Shown: in pieces, positions 22,701 to 30,449 of the stretch | Numbering within the stretch: position 1 is the stretch's first letter | Layout: every line of letters starts with the position of its first letter | NCBI GenBank assembly: GCA_030522415.1 | Contig: CM060125.1 | Coordinates: forward strand, 28,780,667-28,844,666 | Direction: 5' to 3' | DNA length: 64,000 bases | Source of the DNA: Channallabes apus | Taxonomy: Eukaryota > Chordata > Actinopteri > Siluriformes > Clariidae | Notes under the pieces: model-generated | Told to the model about the DNA's origin: nothing | Seen by the model: only the letters and a program-made list of their open reading frames with translations | The model's database searches: none | Translations under genes and position numbers: made by a program

Positions 22701-25700
22701 CTGAAGACCATGTACTGAGCACAGTAGGTGAAGTTTCTCCTGCTCCGAATCTACAAAAGGCGGAGGACAGAAGGCTTCCAGGATGACAGGGTGCATGGTT
22801 GAGAAAGGAACTTTCGGTAGATAGTTCGGGTGAGGATGCAGAATGGCCTTGACTAGCCCAGGGGCAAAGTCCAGGCAAGATGGGGAGACTGATAAGGCAC
22901 GCAGGTCTCCGATCCTCTTGAGAGAGGAAATGGCCATAAGACGAACCATCTTGAGAGTCAGAAGCTTGTCGGGCGCTGACTCTAGTGGTTCAAAAGGAGT
23001 GTCGATTAGGGACACTGGGACCGTGGCTCTAGTTGGTGGCCTCAACCGTTTAGCTTCACGAATGAAACGGGCAACTAAAGGGTGATTTCCCATAGTAACC
23101 CCTTCAGTCAGGACTTGGCAGGCTGAAATAGCGGCCACGTACGTTCGGAGGGTACTAGGGCACAAGCCAGAGGACAATTTCTCTTGCAGGAGTTCCAGCA
23201 CTGAAACGATTTGGCAGTGGACTGGGTCCACCTGCTTTGCCATGCACCAACTTTCGAATACCTTCCATTTGAAGGCATAAATTCTCCTAGTGGAGGGAGC
23301 CCTAGCCCTTAGGATGGTGTCAATTACGCCGGCTGAAAGGCCAGCTTGACTTAATTGGTCCCGTTCAGGGGCCAAACGTGAAGGTTCCAGAGCTCGGGCC
23401 GGGGATGAAATATTGTCCCCTGTGCCTGAGATAGAAGATCCCTCCTCACTGGAATCATCCAAGGTGAGCCGTCGAGAAGAGATATTAGTTCTGAGAACCA
23501 TACTCGGGCCGGCCAACGGGGCGCTATCAATAAGAGGCCCAAACCGTGTTGACGGAACCTCGCCAGGACTCCCGGGAGCAGAGCTACTGGAGGGTACGCA
23601 TAGAGGCGTAAATTGGGACACGTATGGGCCATCGCGTCCAGACCCAGGGGAGCTGGATGAGTCAGAGAGTAGTAGAGGGGACATTGTGCAGTCTCCTGGG
23701 AGGCAAAGAGGTCCACCTCTGCTGTAAATAATCTCTCCCAGATTTGAGTGACTACTTCGGGGTGGAGTTTCCATTCCCCATGATTCACAGCTTGTCTGGA
23801 CAATAAGTCTGCTCCCACGTTCCTGTATCCTGGAATGTGAATAGCCCTGAGGGACAGGAACTTGTCCTGAGCCCAGAGCAGAACCTGATGCGCTAGCTGG
23901 TTTAAGCGGCGCAAATGCAGGCCGCCCTGGCGATTTATGTAGGAGACTACCGATGTGCTGTCCACCCGCACTAGGACATGGTAGCCTCTCAGCTGCTGGA
24001 GGAAATGCTGTAGAGCTAAAAATAGAGCCATCATTTCGAGGCAATTGATGTGCCATGCGAAAAGGTGGCCTCTCCAGCTCCCTTGGGCTGGACGGCCATC
24101 CAAGACCGCGCCCCAGCCAGTAAGGGAAGCGTCTGTCATTAGCATTTTGCGACGACAAGACGGACCTAGAGTGGGACCCAAGGTGAGAAACCGGGGTCTG
24201 AACCACATAGAAAGGGTACGAAGTCCTTTGCACGTAACCCTTATCCGCCTTCGGGTATTTGTTCTCGTGTGAACTCCCCTGGCTCTTAGCCACAGCTGAA
24301 AGGCTCTCATGTGCAAGAGACCCAAAGGTATCACTGTGGATACAGCTGCCATGAGGCCTAAACATTTTTGTAAGTGATGTACAGTCACTTCTTGGTCCAG
24401 CCTGATTTCCTTCAGAGCGTTGTTTATGGATTCGACGCGAGCAGGAGACAGATGTGCCTGCATAGCAATCGAATTCCACCTGACGCCCAAGTATGTTGTC
24501 ACCTGCACCGGAAAGAGAACGCTTTTCGTGGCATTGAGTCTCAATCCCAGCGAATGAAGATGAGCTAGGACGACATCCCGGTGTCAAAGTGCTAGCTGCT
24601 GAGACTGGGCCAGGATTGGCCAGTCGTCTATGTAATTCAGAATGCGGATGCCCTGGAGTCTCAAGGGAGCCAGAACTGCATCCATGCATTTCGTGTATGT
24701 GCTGGGTGATAGGGCTAGACCGAATGGAAGAACCCGAAATTGGTAGGCTTTTCCCCCAAAAGCGAACCTTAGGAACTTCCTGTGCTGTGGCAAAATTTTT
24801 ATGTGGAAGTATGCGTCCTTTAAATCTATTGTCACAAACCAATCCTGTGGTTGGATTTGTGAGACAATAGTTTTTATGGTCAACATTTTGAGGTTGCATT
24901 TTTTGAGATAGCGGTTCAAACCGCGAAGATCCAGAATTGGACGCAGACCCCCGTCCTTCTTGGGGACCAGGAAGTACCGACTGTAGTAGCCTGACTCCAT
25001 ATCTGGAGGAGGAACCTGTTCTATGGCTCCCTTCTGCAGTAGTTTCTGGAGTTCGGAACTCAGAAAATGCGCCCTTTCCGGTATCACGGAAGTGGAGACC
25101 ACGCCGTTGAAACGCGGAGGGCGATATGTAAACTGGATGCTGTATACTTTCTCTACAGTCTTTAAAACCCAGGGGGATATGCCTGGTAGTAGCTTCCACG
25201 CTGCCAGCTTCTCCGAAAGGGGTACTTCTACTGGGCTGGGGGGTATTAGTGGTTCGGTGTCCTGGAATATGGCAGGATGCGACTGAAGGACTAACGTGTC
25301 GTTGGAGATCGGTGTTGTCCGAAGGCGGCGGAAACCAAACACCGATCTCCCAGGGGTGCCCGGGGGGGCATGCTCCTATATGGAACGCTTCTTCTTCATA
25401 AAGAAGACAGAGAGATCTATTCTCTTGTGGGCGGCCTGAGGGGGGCGCCGAGCCGTACTCCAGTCCTTACGGGGGGGTGCGCGGCTACTGACGCTTTCCT
25501 TCTGCGCTTCTCGCCTAGCGAGATTCAGATCAGGTCGAGGTTGGATGGCCAATGGCTTCGACACCTGGGCACGGCGTGGGAGAAATTTCCCAAAAGCCTG
25601 TTCATAAAGCCTAGCCTCTCTAAATCTGGTGGCGACGGTATTAACCGCTTCGCCAAATAGACCTGAGGGTGAGATGGGAGCATCGAGAAGGAATGCTCGA

Positions 25701-27136
25701 TCTTTGTCCTTAATGCCAATTAGATTTAGCCAGAGGTGCCTCTCTGCAGACACCAGGGAGGCCATAGAACAGACAATAGCACGGGCTGTCTGTTTCGTCG
25801 CATGCAGGGACAGATCAGTGGCCCGGCATAATTCTATGAACGCTTCTCGATTCATATTGCCGCTCGTGCTCAGATCATTCAGCAGGTCAGCCTGCTACGC
25901 CTGCAAAACCGCCATGGTGTGCAAGGAAGAGCCGGCCTGACCTGCTGCTTGGAACGCCTTCCCTACCAGGGTAGAAGAAGTTCTACACACCTTGGAGGGA
26001 AGGGTCGGCTTCTTTAGCGAGGATGATGTTCAAGGAGCGAGATAGCCCGCGAGCGTCTCCTGAATCTGGGGCATCATCACATAACCTCATGCCTTTGCAT
26101 CAACGATGTTCGAATAAAACGAAGTCGAAGGTACAAAGATACGGGAAGAAAAAGGATGTCTCCATGAACGAGATAACTCGTTGTGGAGATCATCAAAAAA
26201 TGGGAGAGAGCGGCGTTGTGGCGCCATTTCCTGGCCACCCGACAGAAATCTGTCATCTAATTTCGACCGTTTTGGGTGAGCTTGCTCCTGTGGCCAGCGA
26301 CTGCGCGTTATAACTCCAAGTAACTCCTCATACTCTTTATCATCTCTAGAGGATCGTTCTGAGGTAGCTACATCCATATCTACAGTACAGAAGCAAGAGA
26401 GTGAGTCTCTCCCAAACACTCACGAGAAGCACCGAAGTGCGCTCGCGAAGTGGAGGGAGAGAGCGCGTGATCCGGGGAGGGGGCAAGAGAAAGGAGGGAC
26501 TCCGTCTCTCGTGCCTCGGCCAAATCAACCTGTGAGCCCCAGGGGTGCAGAGCGGCTCGTGGCTCCCTAAAGAACACGAGGCGCGCTCGTAGCACCTTCA
26601 TTTGGAGATGATCACACTGCTCACACTCTTCAAGTCCAAGGAGAGCGTGGCTTTCATCCAAACATTCAAAACAGAGGTTATGAGTATCGTCTTCAGAAAG
26701 ACGGTTACCGCACGGGCATGAGACACTAAACTCCGCCATTTTATCTGGTCCGTTTTATTGTTTTTTGTTGTTGTTTTTTTTCTGTTTAGAATGGCTTTTA
26801 AATGCTTGCTGCACACACGCGATCACAATGTCAGCATGAAGACAAATGATCTGAGGTGTGTCGCCGGCTCACTAGTATTTATAACCTGCAGCTGCGTCAA
26901 ATCAGATGACGTCACCTGACCAAGGTTATATATAGCCAAAAAATTTGGAGTGTTTGCACACATGCTTCACAACCGGCACACAAAATGGTTCCCATAGCGT
27001 CCTCACGCAGCATCGAGAGAAAGCCTTTGAAAGGGAACACACACATACTGTACACACTGTATTTACTTGTGTGGTCTGTTTGTGTGTGTAGGTTGTTCAA
27101 GAGATGGAGGCTCTGTCACACCCTACTTCTGCCTGA
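3122..27136 (+). CDS. Unidentified multi-pass membrane protein gene, 3' six exons
   Basis: Six segments join into one frame with correct AG/GT borders: 3122-3205, 3617-3709, 21252-21350, 21594-21612, 21737-21776 and 27092-27136. Each intron phase matches on both sides. The product ends at TGA 27134-27136, with AATAAA at 27154. The visible protein has three hydrophobic stretches, one per early exon: '[16 protein letters not shown]', '[18 protein letters not shown]' and '[19 protein letters not shown]'. A basic 'EKRKR' loop sits before the third, and a polar tail ends in 'EALSHPTSA'. The start codon and earlier exons are not seen and may lie left of the window. I do not recognise the family. 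A partial second copy lies at 29592-29873. The introns are swollen by transposons: 17.5 kb and 5.3 kb. The exon structure is directly visible; that it is expressed is inferred. Confidence 0.7.
3287..3570 (+). repeat. tRNA-derived-like SINE
   Basis: It starts GCCCCTGAGTGGTGCAGCGG and carries CCTCTCGCAGCC followed by AGAGCTGATTG. The same order of words occurs in the diverged copy at 58562-58775. It ends in an A-rich tail with (CAAA)n at about 3540-3569. It lies in the intron between exons a and b of the membrane-protein gene. Confidence 0.6.
3617..3709 (+). CDS. Membrane-protein gene, exon b
   Basis: 93 bases from acceptor AATTACAG to donor GCAG|GTACGG. It completes the codon split after exon a (G|AG) and encodes the second hydrophobic segment, '[19 protein letters not shown]', then 'TELILKA'. 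The paralogous sequence at 29781-29873 supports it as a real exon. Confidence 0.7.
3710..4068. other. Intron left flank of the tandem array
   Basis: Intronic sequence with no gene seen. It becomes an ATA/TA-rich run (about 4017-4068) that abuts the first, truncated array unit. Confidence 0.5.
4069..4230 (-). mobile_element. LINE C-terminal fragment, partial array unit
   Basis: Minus-strand translation gives the C-terminus of a fish APE-type LINE ('[16 protein letters not shown]', '[20 protein letters not shown]'). Unlike the later units it lacks the LINE 3' UTR and starts abruptly after a TA-rich run, so the array's left border cuts inside the LINE. Confidence 0.75.
4449..5824 (-). pseudogene. 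Tc1 transposase, SINE-interrupted (array copy 1)
   Basis: The N-terminal part reads '[19 protein letters not shown]' (helix-turn-helix) and '[14 protein letters not shown]'. The catalytic part reads '[18 protein letters not shown]', '[12 protein letters not shown]' and '[13 protein letters not shown]', with 34 residues from D to E. A SINE with a 12-13-bp target duplication separates the first codons (MPRSKEIQ, at 5809-5824) from the rest. The same 2-bp and 14-bp deletions as in the other array copies break the frame. Confidence 0.8.
5441..5795 (+). repeat. SINE inserted in Tc1 copy 1
   Basis: Flanked by the direct repeat GTTCCTGAATTT (5429-5440 and 5797-5808). Near its left end is a B-box-like GGGTTCGATTCC, and it ends in (TGAA)n after GCGGTATAGAAGATGAA. 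It lacks a clear A box, so it is probably 5'-truncated. Related copies lie at 28333-28650 and 39857-40208. Confidence 0.75.
6204..6824. repeat. Array unit flank: Tc1 fragment, (TG)n and unassigned sequence
   Basis: After the Tc1 TA comes an (ATA)n run. Then (about 6225-6525) comes the antisense terminal part of a second fish Tc1 family, ending CACAATATGCAAATTTTTTG then AGAAGGACCTG. A (TG)n tract (about 6530-6560) and about 260 bp of unassigned sequence follow. The block recurs at 10372-10992, 13418-14036 and 16462-17078. Confidence 0.65.
6937..7300 (+). mobile_element. Solo LTR, array unit 1
   Basis: 364 bp starting TGTCA and ending TGACA, flanked by a 5-bp duplication AAAAC on both sides. 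An internal GCATAAAAGG is TATA-like and placed as in an LTR promoter. No gag, pol or second LTR is present, so it is a recombined solo LTR. Orientation is taken from the TATA-like box. A diverged relative lies at 56700-57043 on the minus strand. Confidence 0.7.
7346..8463 (-). mobile_element. 5'-truncated L2-type LINE fragment
   Basis: The minus strand encodes the end of an L2/CR1-like ORF2 ('[16 protein letters not shown]', '[14 protein letters not shown]', '[16 protein letters not shown]', about 8106-8463), then a 3' UTR ending in (AATTG)n at 7346-7370. The other unit junctions read straight across the site (TTGACA|TCAAATGG), so the insertion happened after amplification. A copy of the same 3' UTR is at 35655-36150. 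Confidence 0.8.
8768..10371 (-). mobile_element. Tc1-like copy 2 (array)
   Basis: 1604 bp, TA-flanked, with the same termini as copy 1. The transposase remnant lies at 8987-9993 (minus). Confidence 0.9.
8987..9993 (-). pseudogene. Tc1 transposase (array copy 2)
   Basis: 1007 nt from ATG (complement of 9991-9993) to a relic TAG. Copy 7 at 47791-48815 would be 1023 nt without its 2-bp insertion, so 16 nt are missing here: 2 bp before 'AFQKK' and 14 bp after 'LQQFC'. The DDE blocks are otherwise intact. One extra stop lies in the N-terminal region, where CGA became TGA. Confidence 0.8.
10993..11813 (-). mobile_element. LINE 3' part, array unit 2
   Basis: Same content as unit 1 (tail, solo LTR, 3' UTR, C-terminal codons) but without the L2 insertion, so it shows the ancestral junction at 11511. 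Confidence 0.7.
11105..11468 (+). mobile_element. Solo LTR, array unit 2
   Basis: 364 bp, TGTCA...TGACA with AAAAC duplications, at the same offset (734 bp from the preceding Tc1 end) as in unit 1. Confidence 0.7.
11814..13417 (-). mobile_element. Tc1-like copy 3 (array)
   Basis: 1604 bp, TA-flanked. The transposase remnant is at 12032-13038 (minus). It has the array's two shared deletions, and its start codon has changed from ATG to ACG (complement of 13036-13038). Confidence 0.9.
12032..13038 (-). pseudogene. Tc1 transposase (array copy 3)
   Basis: 1007 nt with the same frame breaks as the other array copies. The first in-frame ATG is now 12 codons inside, at '[10 protein letters not shown]'. 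The catalytic blocks are readable in two frames. Confidence 0.8.
14037..14857 (-). mobile_element. LINE 3' part, array unit 3
   Basis: Tail, solo LTR, 3' UTR and C-terminal codons, as in unit 2. Confidence 0.7.
14149..14512 (+). mobile_element. Solo LTR, array unit 3
   Basis: 364 bp with the same termini and the same 5-bp duplication as the other array copies. Confidence 0.7.
14858..16461 (-). mobile_element. Tc1-like copy 4 (array)
   Basis: 1604 bp, TA-flanked. Transposase remnant at 15076-16082 (minus) with the shared 2-bp and 14-bp deletions. Confidence 0.9.
15076..16082 (-). pseudogene. Tc1 transposase (array copy 4)
   Basis: The N-terminal frame is open from MPRSKEIQ for 189 codons. 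The catalytic half is open in another frame (15149-15682). The frame changes at the 2-bp deletion near 15565. Confidence 0.8.
17191..17554 (+). mobile_element. Solo LTR, array unit 4
   Basis: 364 bp with AAAAC duplications, inserted in the LINE 3' UTR. This is the unit that is still joined to the LINE body. Confidence 0.7.
17900..19502 (-). mobile_element. Tc1-like copy 5 (array), in ancestral LINE context
   Basis: 1603 bp, TA-flanked. Its right flank is LINE body, whereas copies 1-4 are followed by the (ATA)n flank. Removing the element with one TA gives the palindrome CTGGATATATCCAG as target. The transposase remnant is at 18118-19124. Confidence 0.9.
18118..19124 (-). pseudogene. Tc1 transposase (array copy 5)
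   Basis: 1007 nt with the same two deletions as copies 1-4. The deletions therefore predate the array. The N-terminal 189 codons are open, and the catalytic half is open in another frame (18191-18724). Confidence 0.8.
19784..19978 (+). repeat. tRNA-derived SINE, first of a pair
   Basis: The A box is in GGTAGCTCAGTGGTTAAGGC and the B box is GGTTCAAACCCC. The body reads GGGCCCTTGAGCAAGGCCC and GCTCTGGATAAGAGCGTCTG, with an (AAATGT) tail. With its neighbour it forms one insert flanked by GAATG (19773-19777 and 20195-20199). Confidence 0.8.
20006..20194 (+). repeat. tRNA-derived SINE, second of a pair
   Basis: Same family and orientation as the copy just upstream, with A box TAGCTCAGTGGTTAAGGC and B box GGTTCAAATC. 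Tail TAAATGTAAATG. Confidence 0.8.
21252..21350 (+). CDS. Membrane-protein gene, exon c
   Basis: 99 bases from acceptor TTATTTAG to donor ATT|GTGAGT. It completes the codon begun by exon b (G|AA) and encodes '[16 protein letters not shown]' then the third hydrophobic stretch and 'LQLYDY'. It sits about 190 bp right of the LINE in the array intron. Confidence 0.7.
21594..21612 (+). CDS. Membrane-protein gene, exon d (micro-exon)
   Basis: 19 bases between acceptor GATTTAG and donor ACAG|GTAAGC. It encodes 'WMRFKD' and leaves two bases of a codon, which exon e completes. The size is small, but phase and both splice sites fit. Confidence 0.55.
21737..21776 (+). CDS. Membrane-protein gene, exon e
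   Basis: 40 bases between acceptor TTTAAACAG and donor CGAG|GTAAAA. It encodes polar '[14 protein letters not shown]', a predicted cytosolic or luminal tail. It ends in phase 0, matching the last exon. Confidence 0.6.
21901..22110 (+). repeat. DIRS left inverted terminal repeat
   Basis: It begins GTCTCGTGTTACTTTGCTGT. The part from about 21960 (GGGAACCATTTTGT...ACTAGTGAGCCGGC) is the inverted counterpart of 26865-26995. The outermost 50 bp instead pair with the internal region at 22163-22216. Confidence 0.8.
22163..22275 (+). repeat. DIRS internal complementary region
   Basis: Its left half (CGTTCCCGCCTTTTCAGGGA...) is the reverse complement of the element's left end. Its right half (GTTCCCTTTCAAAGGCTTTC...GATGCTGCGTGAG) is the reverse complement of the right end at about 26990-27037. 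This arrangement lets DIRS elements rebuild their ends from a circular form. Confidence 0.8.
22356..23450 (-). pseudogene. DIRS tyrosine recombinase
   Basis: It would integrate the circular DNA copy of the element. The minus-strand frame reads '[20 protein letters not shown]' (core-binding start), '[14 protein letters not shown]' (catalytic Arg region) and, after a stop, '[15 protein letters not shown]' (HxxR box) and '[11 protein letters not shown]' (the tyrosine). The single break is TGA at 22593-22595 between 'TLSH' and '[10 protein letters not shown]', where related elements have Trp, so a TGG to TGA change is likely. The frame upstream stays open, overlapping the RT/RNase H gene, to 25199. 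One nonsense codon is the only visible defect. Confidence 0.8.
23351..25342 (-). pseudogene. DIRS reverse transcriptase / RNase H
   Basis: Copies the element RNA and removes the RNA strand. The RT region reads '[20 protein letters not shown]', '[13 protein letters not shown]', '[17 protein letters not shown]' and the catalytic '[12 protein letters not shown]'. A TGA at 24584-24586 then breaks the same frame, which continues '[10 protein letters not shown]' and the RNase H core '[17 protein letters not shown]' with '[13 protein letters not shown]' and '[16 protein letters not shown]'. It ends at 23351. About 660 codons with one stop. It overlaps the tyrosine recombinase frame extensively. Confidence 0.85.
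25376..26739 (-). pseudogene. DIRS Gag-like protein, frameshifted
   Basis: The N-terminal part (26380-26739) starts '[18 protein letters not shown]' with paired cysteines and 'EECEQCDHL', a zinc-finger-like arrangement. A frame change leads to 26087-26419 ('[20 protein letters not shown]', '[14 protein letters not shown]'). A further break leads to 25376-25855 ('[17 protein letters not shown]', '[20 protein letters not shown]'). The pieces occur in the order known for fish DIRS1 Gag. At least two breaks make it non-functional. Confidence 0.75.
26855..27040 (+). repeat. DIRS right inverted terminal repeat
   Basis: GTCGCCGGCTCACTAGTATT and the following sequence are the inverted form of the left repeat. 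The last 50 bp (AGCCTTTGAAAGGGAACAC) match the internal complementary region. Confidence 0.8.
27092..27136 (+). CDS. Membrane-protein gene, last exon
   Basis: Acceptor TGTGTGTAG ends at 27091. The exon continues in phase 0 and encodes '[14 protein letters not shown]' before TGA. It begins only about 50 bp right of the DIRS element, so the polypyrimidine tract is partly (GT)-rich, which is weak but usable. Confidence 0.6.
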   Translation, partial: VVQEMEALSHPTSA

Positions 27137-27153
27137 CTGATCTGAGGTGGTAA

Positions 27154-27159
27154 AATAAA
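27154..27159 (+). promoter_or_regulatory. Polyadenylation signal AATAAA
   Basis: A canonical AATAAA lies 18 bases after the stop codon of the membrane-protein gene. The 3' UTR would be very short. Confidence 0.5.
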
Positions 27160-27189
27160 GGCACTCAAAGACAGTACAGGCTTAAATGT

Positions 27190-27340
27190 TAAGTCTTTGG
27201 GTTACTGATTGTAAGGTTTGTGGTTTAAGTTTCTGCACGGCCAAGCTTCCACTATTGAGCTCTTGAGCAAGGTATAGAGTGCAGAGGCACTTTACTCTTG
27301 CTGACCCTGTGCCCTAACCCCAGCTTTCTAAGTAGTACAG
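27190..27340 (+). repeat. Diverged SINE fragment
   Basis: GGGTTACTGATTGTAAGGTT, GAGCTCTTGAGCAAGG and CTGACCCTGTGCCCTAACCC follow the order of fish tRNA-derived SINEs, with many changes. Confidence 0.45.
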
Positions 27341-27423
27341 TACAGTATATGGCAAAAAAAAAAAAAAAAAATCTTCCAACTGTGCTGTAAGGTACATGTT
27401 ACAAATTAGAGGATATTTATCAT

Positions 27424-27425
27424 TC

Positions 27426-27464
<39 letters not shown>
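27424..27464 (+). repeat. (GATA)n microsatellite
   Basis: About ten GATA units. Confidence 0.95.
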
Positions 27465-28332
27465 CCTTTAATAATCTACATCTAAGTGGAATGCATTAGC
27501 GAAAGTTATCTTTACTTTTATGATGTGTGCATTTTTTATATGGGAATTACAATGCAAAAATGTAGACCTAGAAATGTAGAGGCTTTTTTCGGCATAGAGA
27601 CAACTGAAAACAACCAAAAAAAATGATCATGTGTATCTGTGTTATTTCTTTTGCTCTGTATTTTTTTTTTTATTTGCTCATTGATGTATAGATGGTAAAA
27701 ATGAAGCCATTGTTCAGTTCTTCAGATTTCCTAGGTTGTGCTGAAAAAAAGGATATGTCACTCTGTACTGCACAATTCTAAGCCCTGCATACTGTATGTT
27801 TATTAAAAAAAAAAAAAATGTCAAAAAAAAAAAAAAAGATAGGGGCGTATCTTGAACAGACATGGGCATACATCAGCAAAGCAGGATTCATGCAGAGATC
27901 TTATTGCACAGACAGATTTAGGTAGCCTTAAGAGTCCAAAGTCCTCTTATTAACACCTATGTTCTACAAATTAAGAATTTTAATTCAGTTAAGGAGGCTT
28001 GTTTGGGTGGCATTCCACCGGTTGAGTCTCCACAAAATGTCTCAGAAAAATTAATCGGGGTATAAGGCATAAGGGGGGGGGGGGTGAAAAGCGTGAAATT
28101 TTGGCATACCAAAGGAGTTTTTAATTGATTTTTCCTTATGTTTTTGTACATACATGGATTCATATATACTTTTATATCAATCCAGGTCTCCTTTTTTTAT
28201 TTTCTTATTTTTAACAATTTATTACTATTTTTTATTTTCCTTAATTTCATTTTACTTTTATTTAATGCTCTATCCTACCTTCTCCTACTTGAGACTAACT
28301 GCCATATTTTGACAAAATATTCAAAAATAATT
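27465..28332. other. AT-rich intergenic stretch
   Basis: Homopolymer A, T and G runs (for example poly-A near 27804-27836 and G10 near 28074) and no gene-like frame. Confidence 0.4.
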
Positions 28333-28650
28333 TAGGTGGCATAGTGGTTTAGTGGTTCGCCTTGCACCTCCAGGTTACAGGTTTTGATTCCCGCCTCAGG
28401 GTCTGGTGCCTGGAGTTTGCATGTTCCACCCGTGCTTGGTGGGTTTCCTCTGGGTACTCCAGTTTCGTCCCACAGTCCAAAGACCTGCAGATTAGGCTAA
28501 TTGGCGTTCCCAAATTGCCCGTAGTGTGTGAGTGTTTGTGTGCCTAGTGATGGATTGGCACCCTGTCCAGGGTGAACCCCGCCTCATGCCCTAAGTCTCC
28601 AGGCTCCCCACGACCCTGAATTGAAGTGGCAGTGACGATGAGAGAGTGCC
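28333..28650 (+). repeat. SINE, same family as 5441-5795
   Basis: It starts AGGTGGCATAGTGGTTTAGT (A-box-like) and then GGTTTTGATTCCC (B-box-like). It shares TGGAGTTTGCATGTTC, CGTGCTTGGTGGGTTTCC and ATGGATTGGCACCCTGTCCA with the copy in Tc1 copy 1. It keeps the 5' head that the other copy lacks. Confidence 0.75.
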
Positions 28651-29591
28651 TGAGTGAGGATAGTGAAATTAATGTAAGTGAATTTATGCTTTTCAGCATG
28701 ACCCATTCTACTGCCAAAATTCAGTTATGGAGATTGCATGTCTATGCTCTTGATTGCATGTAAGCAATTAGTGTAGATGAAACACCTGAAGTCAGTGTCT
28801 ACATACATTTGTCATTTATAATGTACATTGAGAAAGCAAATCAAAACTCCATGCACTACAATCAATCAATCAATGCACTACAATCAATCAATCAATCAAT
28901 CTATCTATCTATCTATACTATACAGTAGATATACTGTAGCAGTTCTAGCAACTTTAGTCTTTTAAAAAATATTAAAACAATTTATTATTTCAGCAATTTT
29001 CTGCATTGTCATTGCTGCAATTCTAATATTTACATAATAACATATACATATCCTATCGTTATAAGAACATATTTAAGGAACAAAAAGGTACAACATTTTC
29101 CCATTATGTTAATCATTAATAAGAATTGTAATTATGATCCGTGAATTCATGAAAAATAATTCAAGTATTGACTTTATTATTATTATTATTATTATTAGAA
29201 GTAGCAGCATTAATAAATAACAAAAATAACAGCATTGGTGTAAAAGTATCAGCATCAGGTTCAATGTCATAACAATCTCAGTAATTATTATAATTCGGAA
29301 GAATTATATTTCTATACATTTAATAAATAAATAAAAATAAAAAAAATACATTCTATACATGTAATAAAGTTACAAGACAAAAATTAATAAAAGAAAAGAA
29401 AAAAGGAAAATTACATTCTTAACAACATACTCTCAAACTAAATAAAGCTGAGCTGGTATTACATTTTACTTAAAATATAGGCTAATTTCTAGTGATGGCT
29501 TATACACACGCATATACTGTATACTATATATAGTTATTCAATTAAGTTTAAAACATTTTGAATGGCTGATAAAAAAAAATGTTGATCATAG
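28651..29591. other. Intergenic stretch with short tandem repeats
   Basis: Contains (CAAT)n and (ATCT)n near 28860-28915 and (ATT)n near 29177-29200. An upstream exon of the second membrane-protein gene copy could lie here, but none is recognisable. Confidence 0.4.
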
Positions 29592-29873
29592 ATGCTGCTG
29601 GATATGTGACTCTGGTGGTATTTGTCCATATTTTGGCAGTAACCTCATTGTTCAAACATCCAGAAAATGTACCTAGTGAGTGTATTAAATACAAATTGTT
29701 TATTCTTTTTCTTTTTTTCTTACATTTTATTGTTGTGAAATAGCTGTTAATGAAATAAATGTATTTTTTTCTGATTTACATAATTACTTTAATTATGGTC
29801 TACATGTTTGGAGATGTAGTCATCAGTACTGTAAACGCAATGGCTCTCGCAACAGAACTGAACCTGAATGCAG
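29592..29873 (+). pseudogene. Partial second copy of the membrane-protein gene
   Basis: Two exons match exons a and b of the gene at 3122-27136. Exon a' (29592-29675, 84 bp, donor A|GTGAGT) encodes 'YVTLVVFVHILAVTSLF'. Exon b' (29781-29873, 93 bp, donor GCAG|GTATTG) encodes 'MVYMFGDVVISTVNAMALA'. Lengths and phases are the same, and the substitutions are mostly conservative, which suggests it was once functional. The acceptor before exon b' reads TTTACAT where the other copy has TTACAG, so the AG is lost. No counterpart of exons c-f was found to the right. A SINE lies directly after exon b'. Likely a duplicated, decayed gene; a different acceptor cannot be excluded. Confidence 0.6.
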
Positions 29874-29890
29874 GTATTGTACAATCCCTT

Positions 29891-30121
29891 GTTGTTGGTC
29901 TTTCGGCTGCTCCCGGCAAGGGGTCGCCACAGCGGAATATGCAGTCCGCACAACAACTTGGCACAGGTTTTATGCCGGATGCTCTTCATGACGCAACCCT
30001 CGCATTTTATCCGACCGGCACTGCATCCAGTGGCTGGGGTGTGGGCACCGGCTGGGAATCGAACCCGGGCCTTCCACATGACAGGCGAAACACCTACCAC
30101 TGAGCCACCAGTGCCCTTATG
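29891..30121 (-). repeat. tRNA-derived SINE with target duplication
   Basis: On the minus strand it reads TGGCTCAGTGGTAGGTG (A box) and GGGTTCGATTCCC (B box). It is flanked by GTACAATCCCTT at 29879-29890 and 30122-30133. It inserted just past the donor of exon b'. Confidence 0.85.
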
Positions 30122-30449
30122 GTACAATCCCTTAATAATTATTAAATACTTAGAGAACATAAAATAAAGGTTTGTTGTGAATCTTCCCAATTTTATAAGA
30201 GATCAACTGTTGACATGAATTAAAGTAAGAGCACACTACACTACAATTTGTTATGATGTTGTTTCAATGCAGGTGTCGGTTTTGTTTTGCAAATATTTAA
30301 ACTCAAATTAAAATAATTGCTAATTGGCCTTTGTAGGCGGGGTAAGACATTACATTACAGGCGGGGTAATTACATACACCCTATGTAAATATTTAAAGAT
30401 TTTCAAAATTGAAAGCAAGCTGTTCCAGTAAACAAAGGTCAGTTAAGTT

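Larger units (their letters stand above)
21901..27040 (-). mobile_element. DIRS1-like tyrosine-recombinase retrotransposon
   Basis: A 5.1-kb element with inverted terminal repeats (21901-22110 and about 26855-27040, sharing TATTTATAACCTGCAGCTG). An internal complementary region at 22163-22275 pairs with both outer ends. The gene order on the minus strand is Gag, RT/RNase H, tyrosine recombinase, as in DIRS elements. These replicate through a circular intermediate and integrate by recombinase rather than integrase. A few stops and frameshifts are visible. It lies in the last intron of the membrane-protein gene, antisense to it. Confidence 0.9.

Noticed and set aside
22593..25199. Single 868-residue protein on the minus strand
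   Set aside because: Only the last third is recognisable (tyrosine recombinase). The rest is an alternative frame of RT/RNase H.
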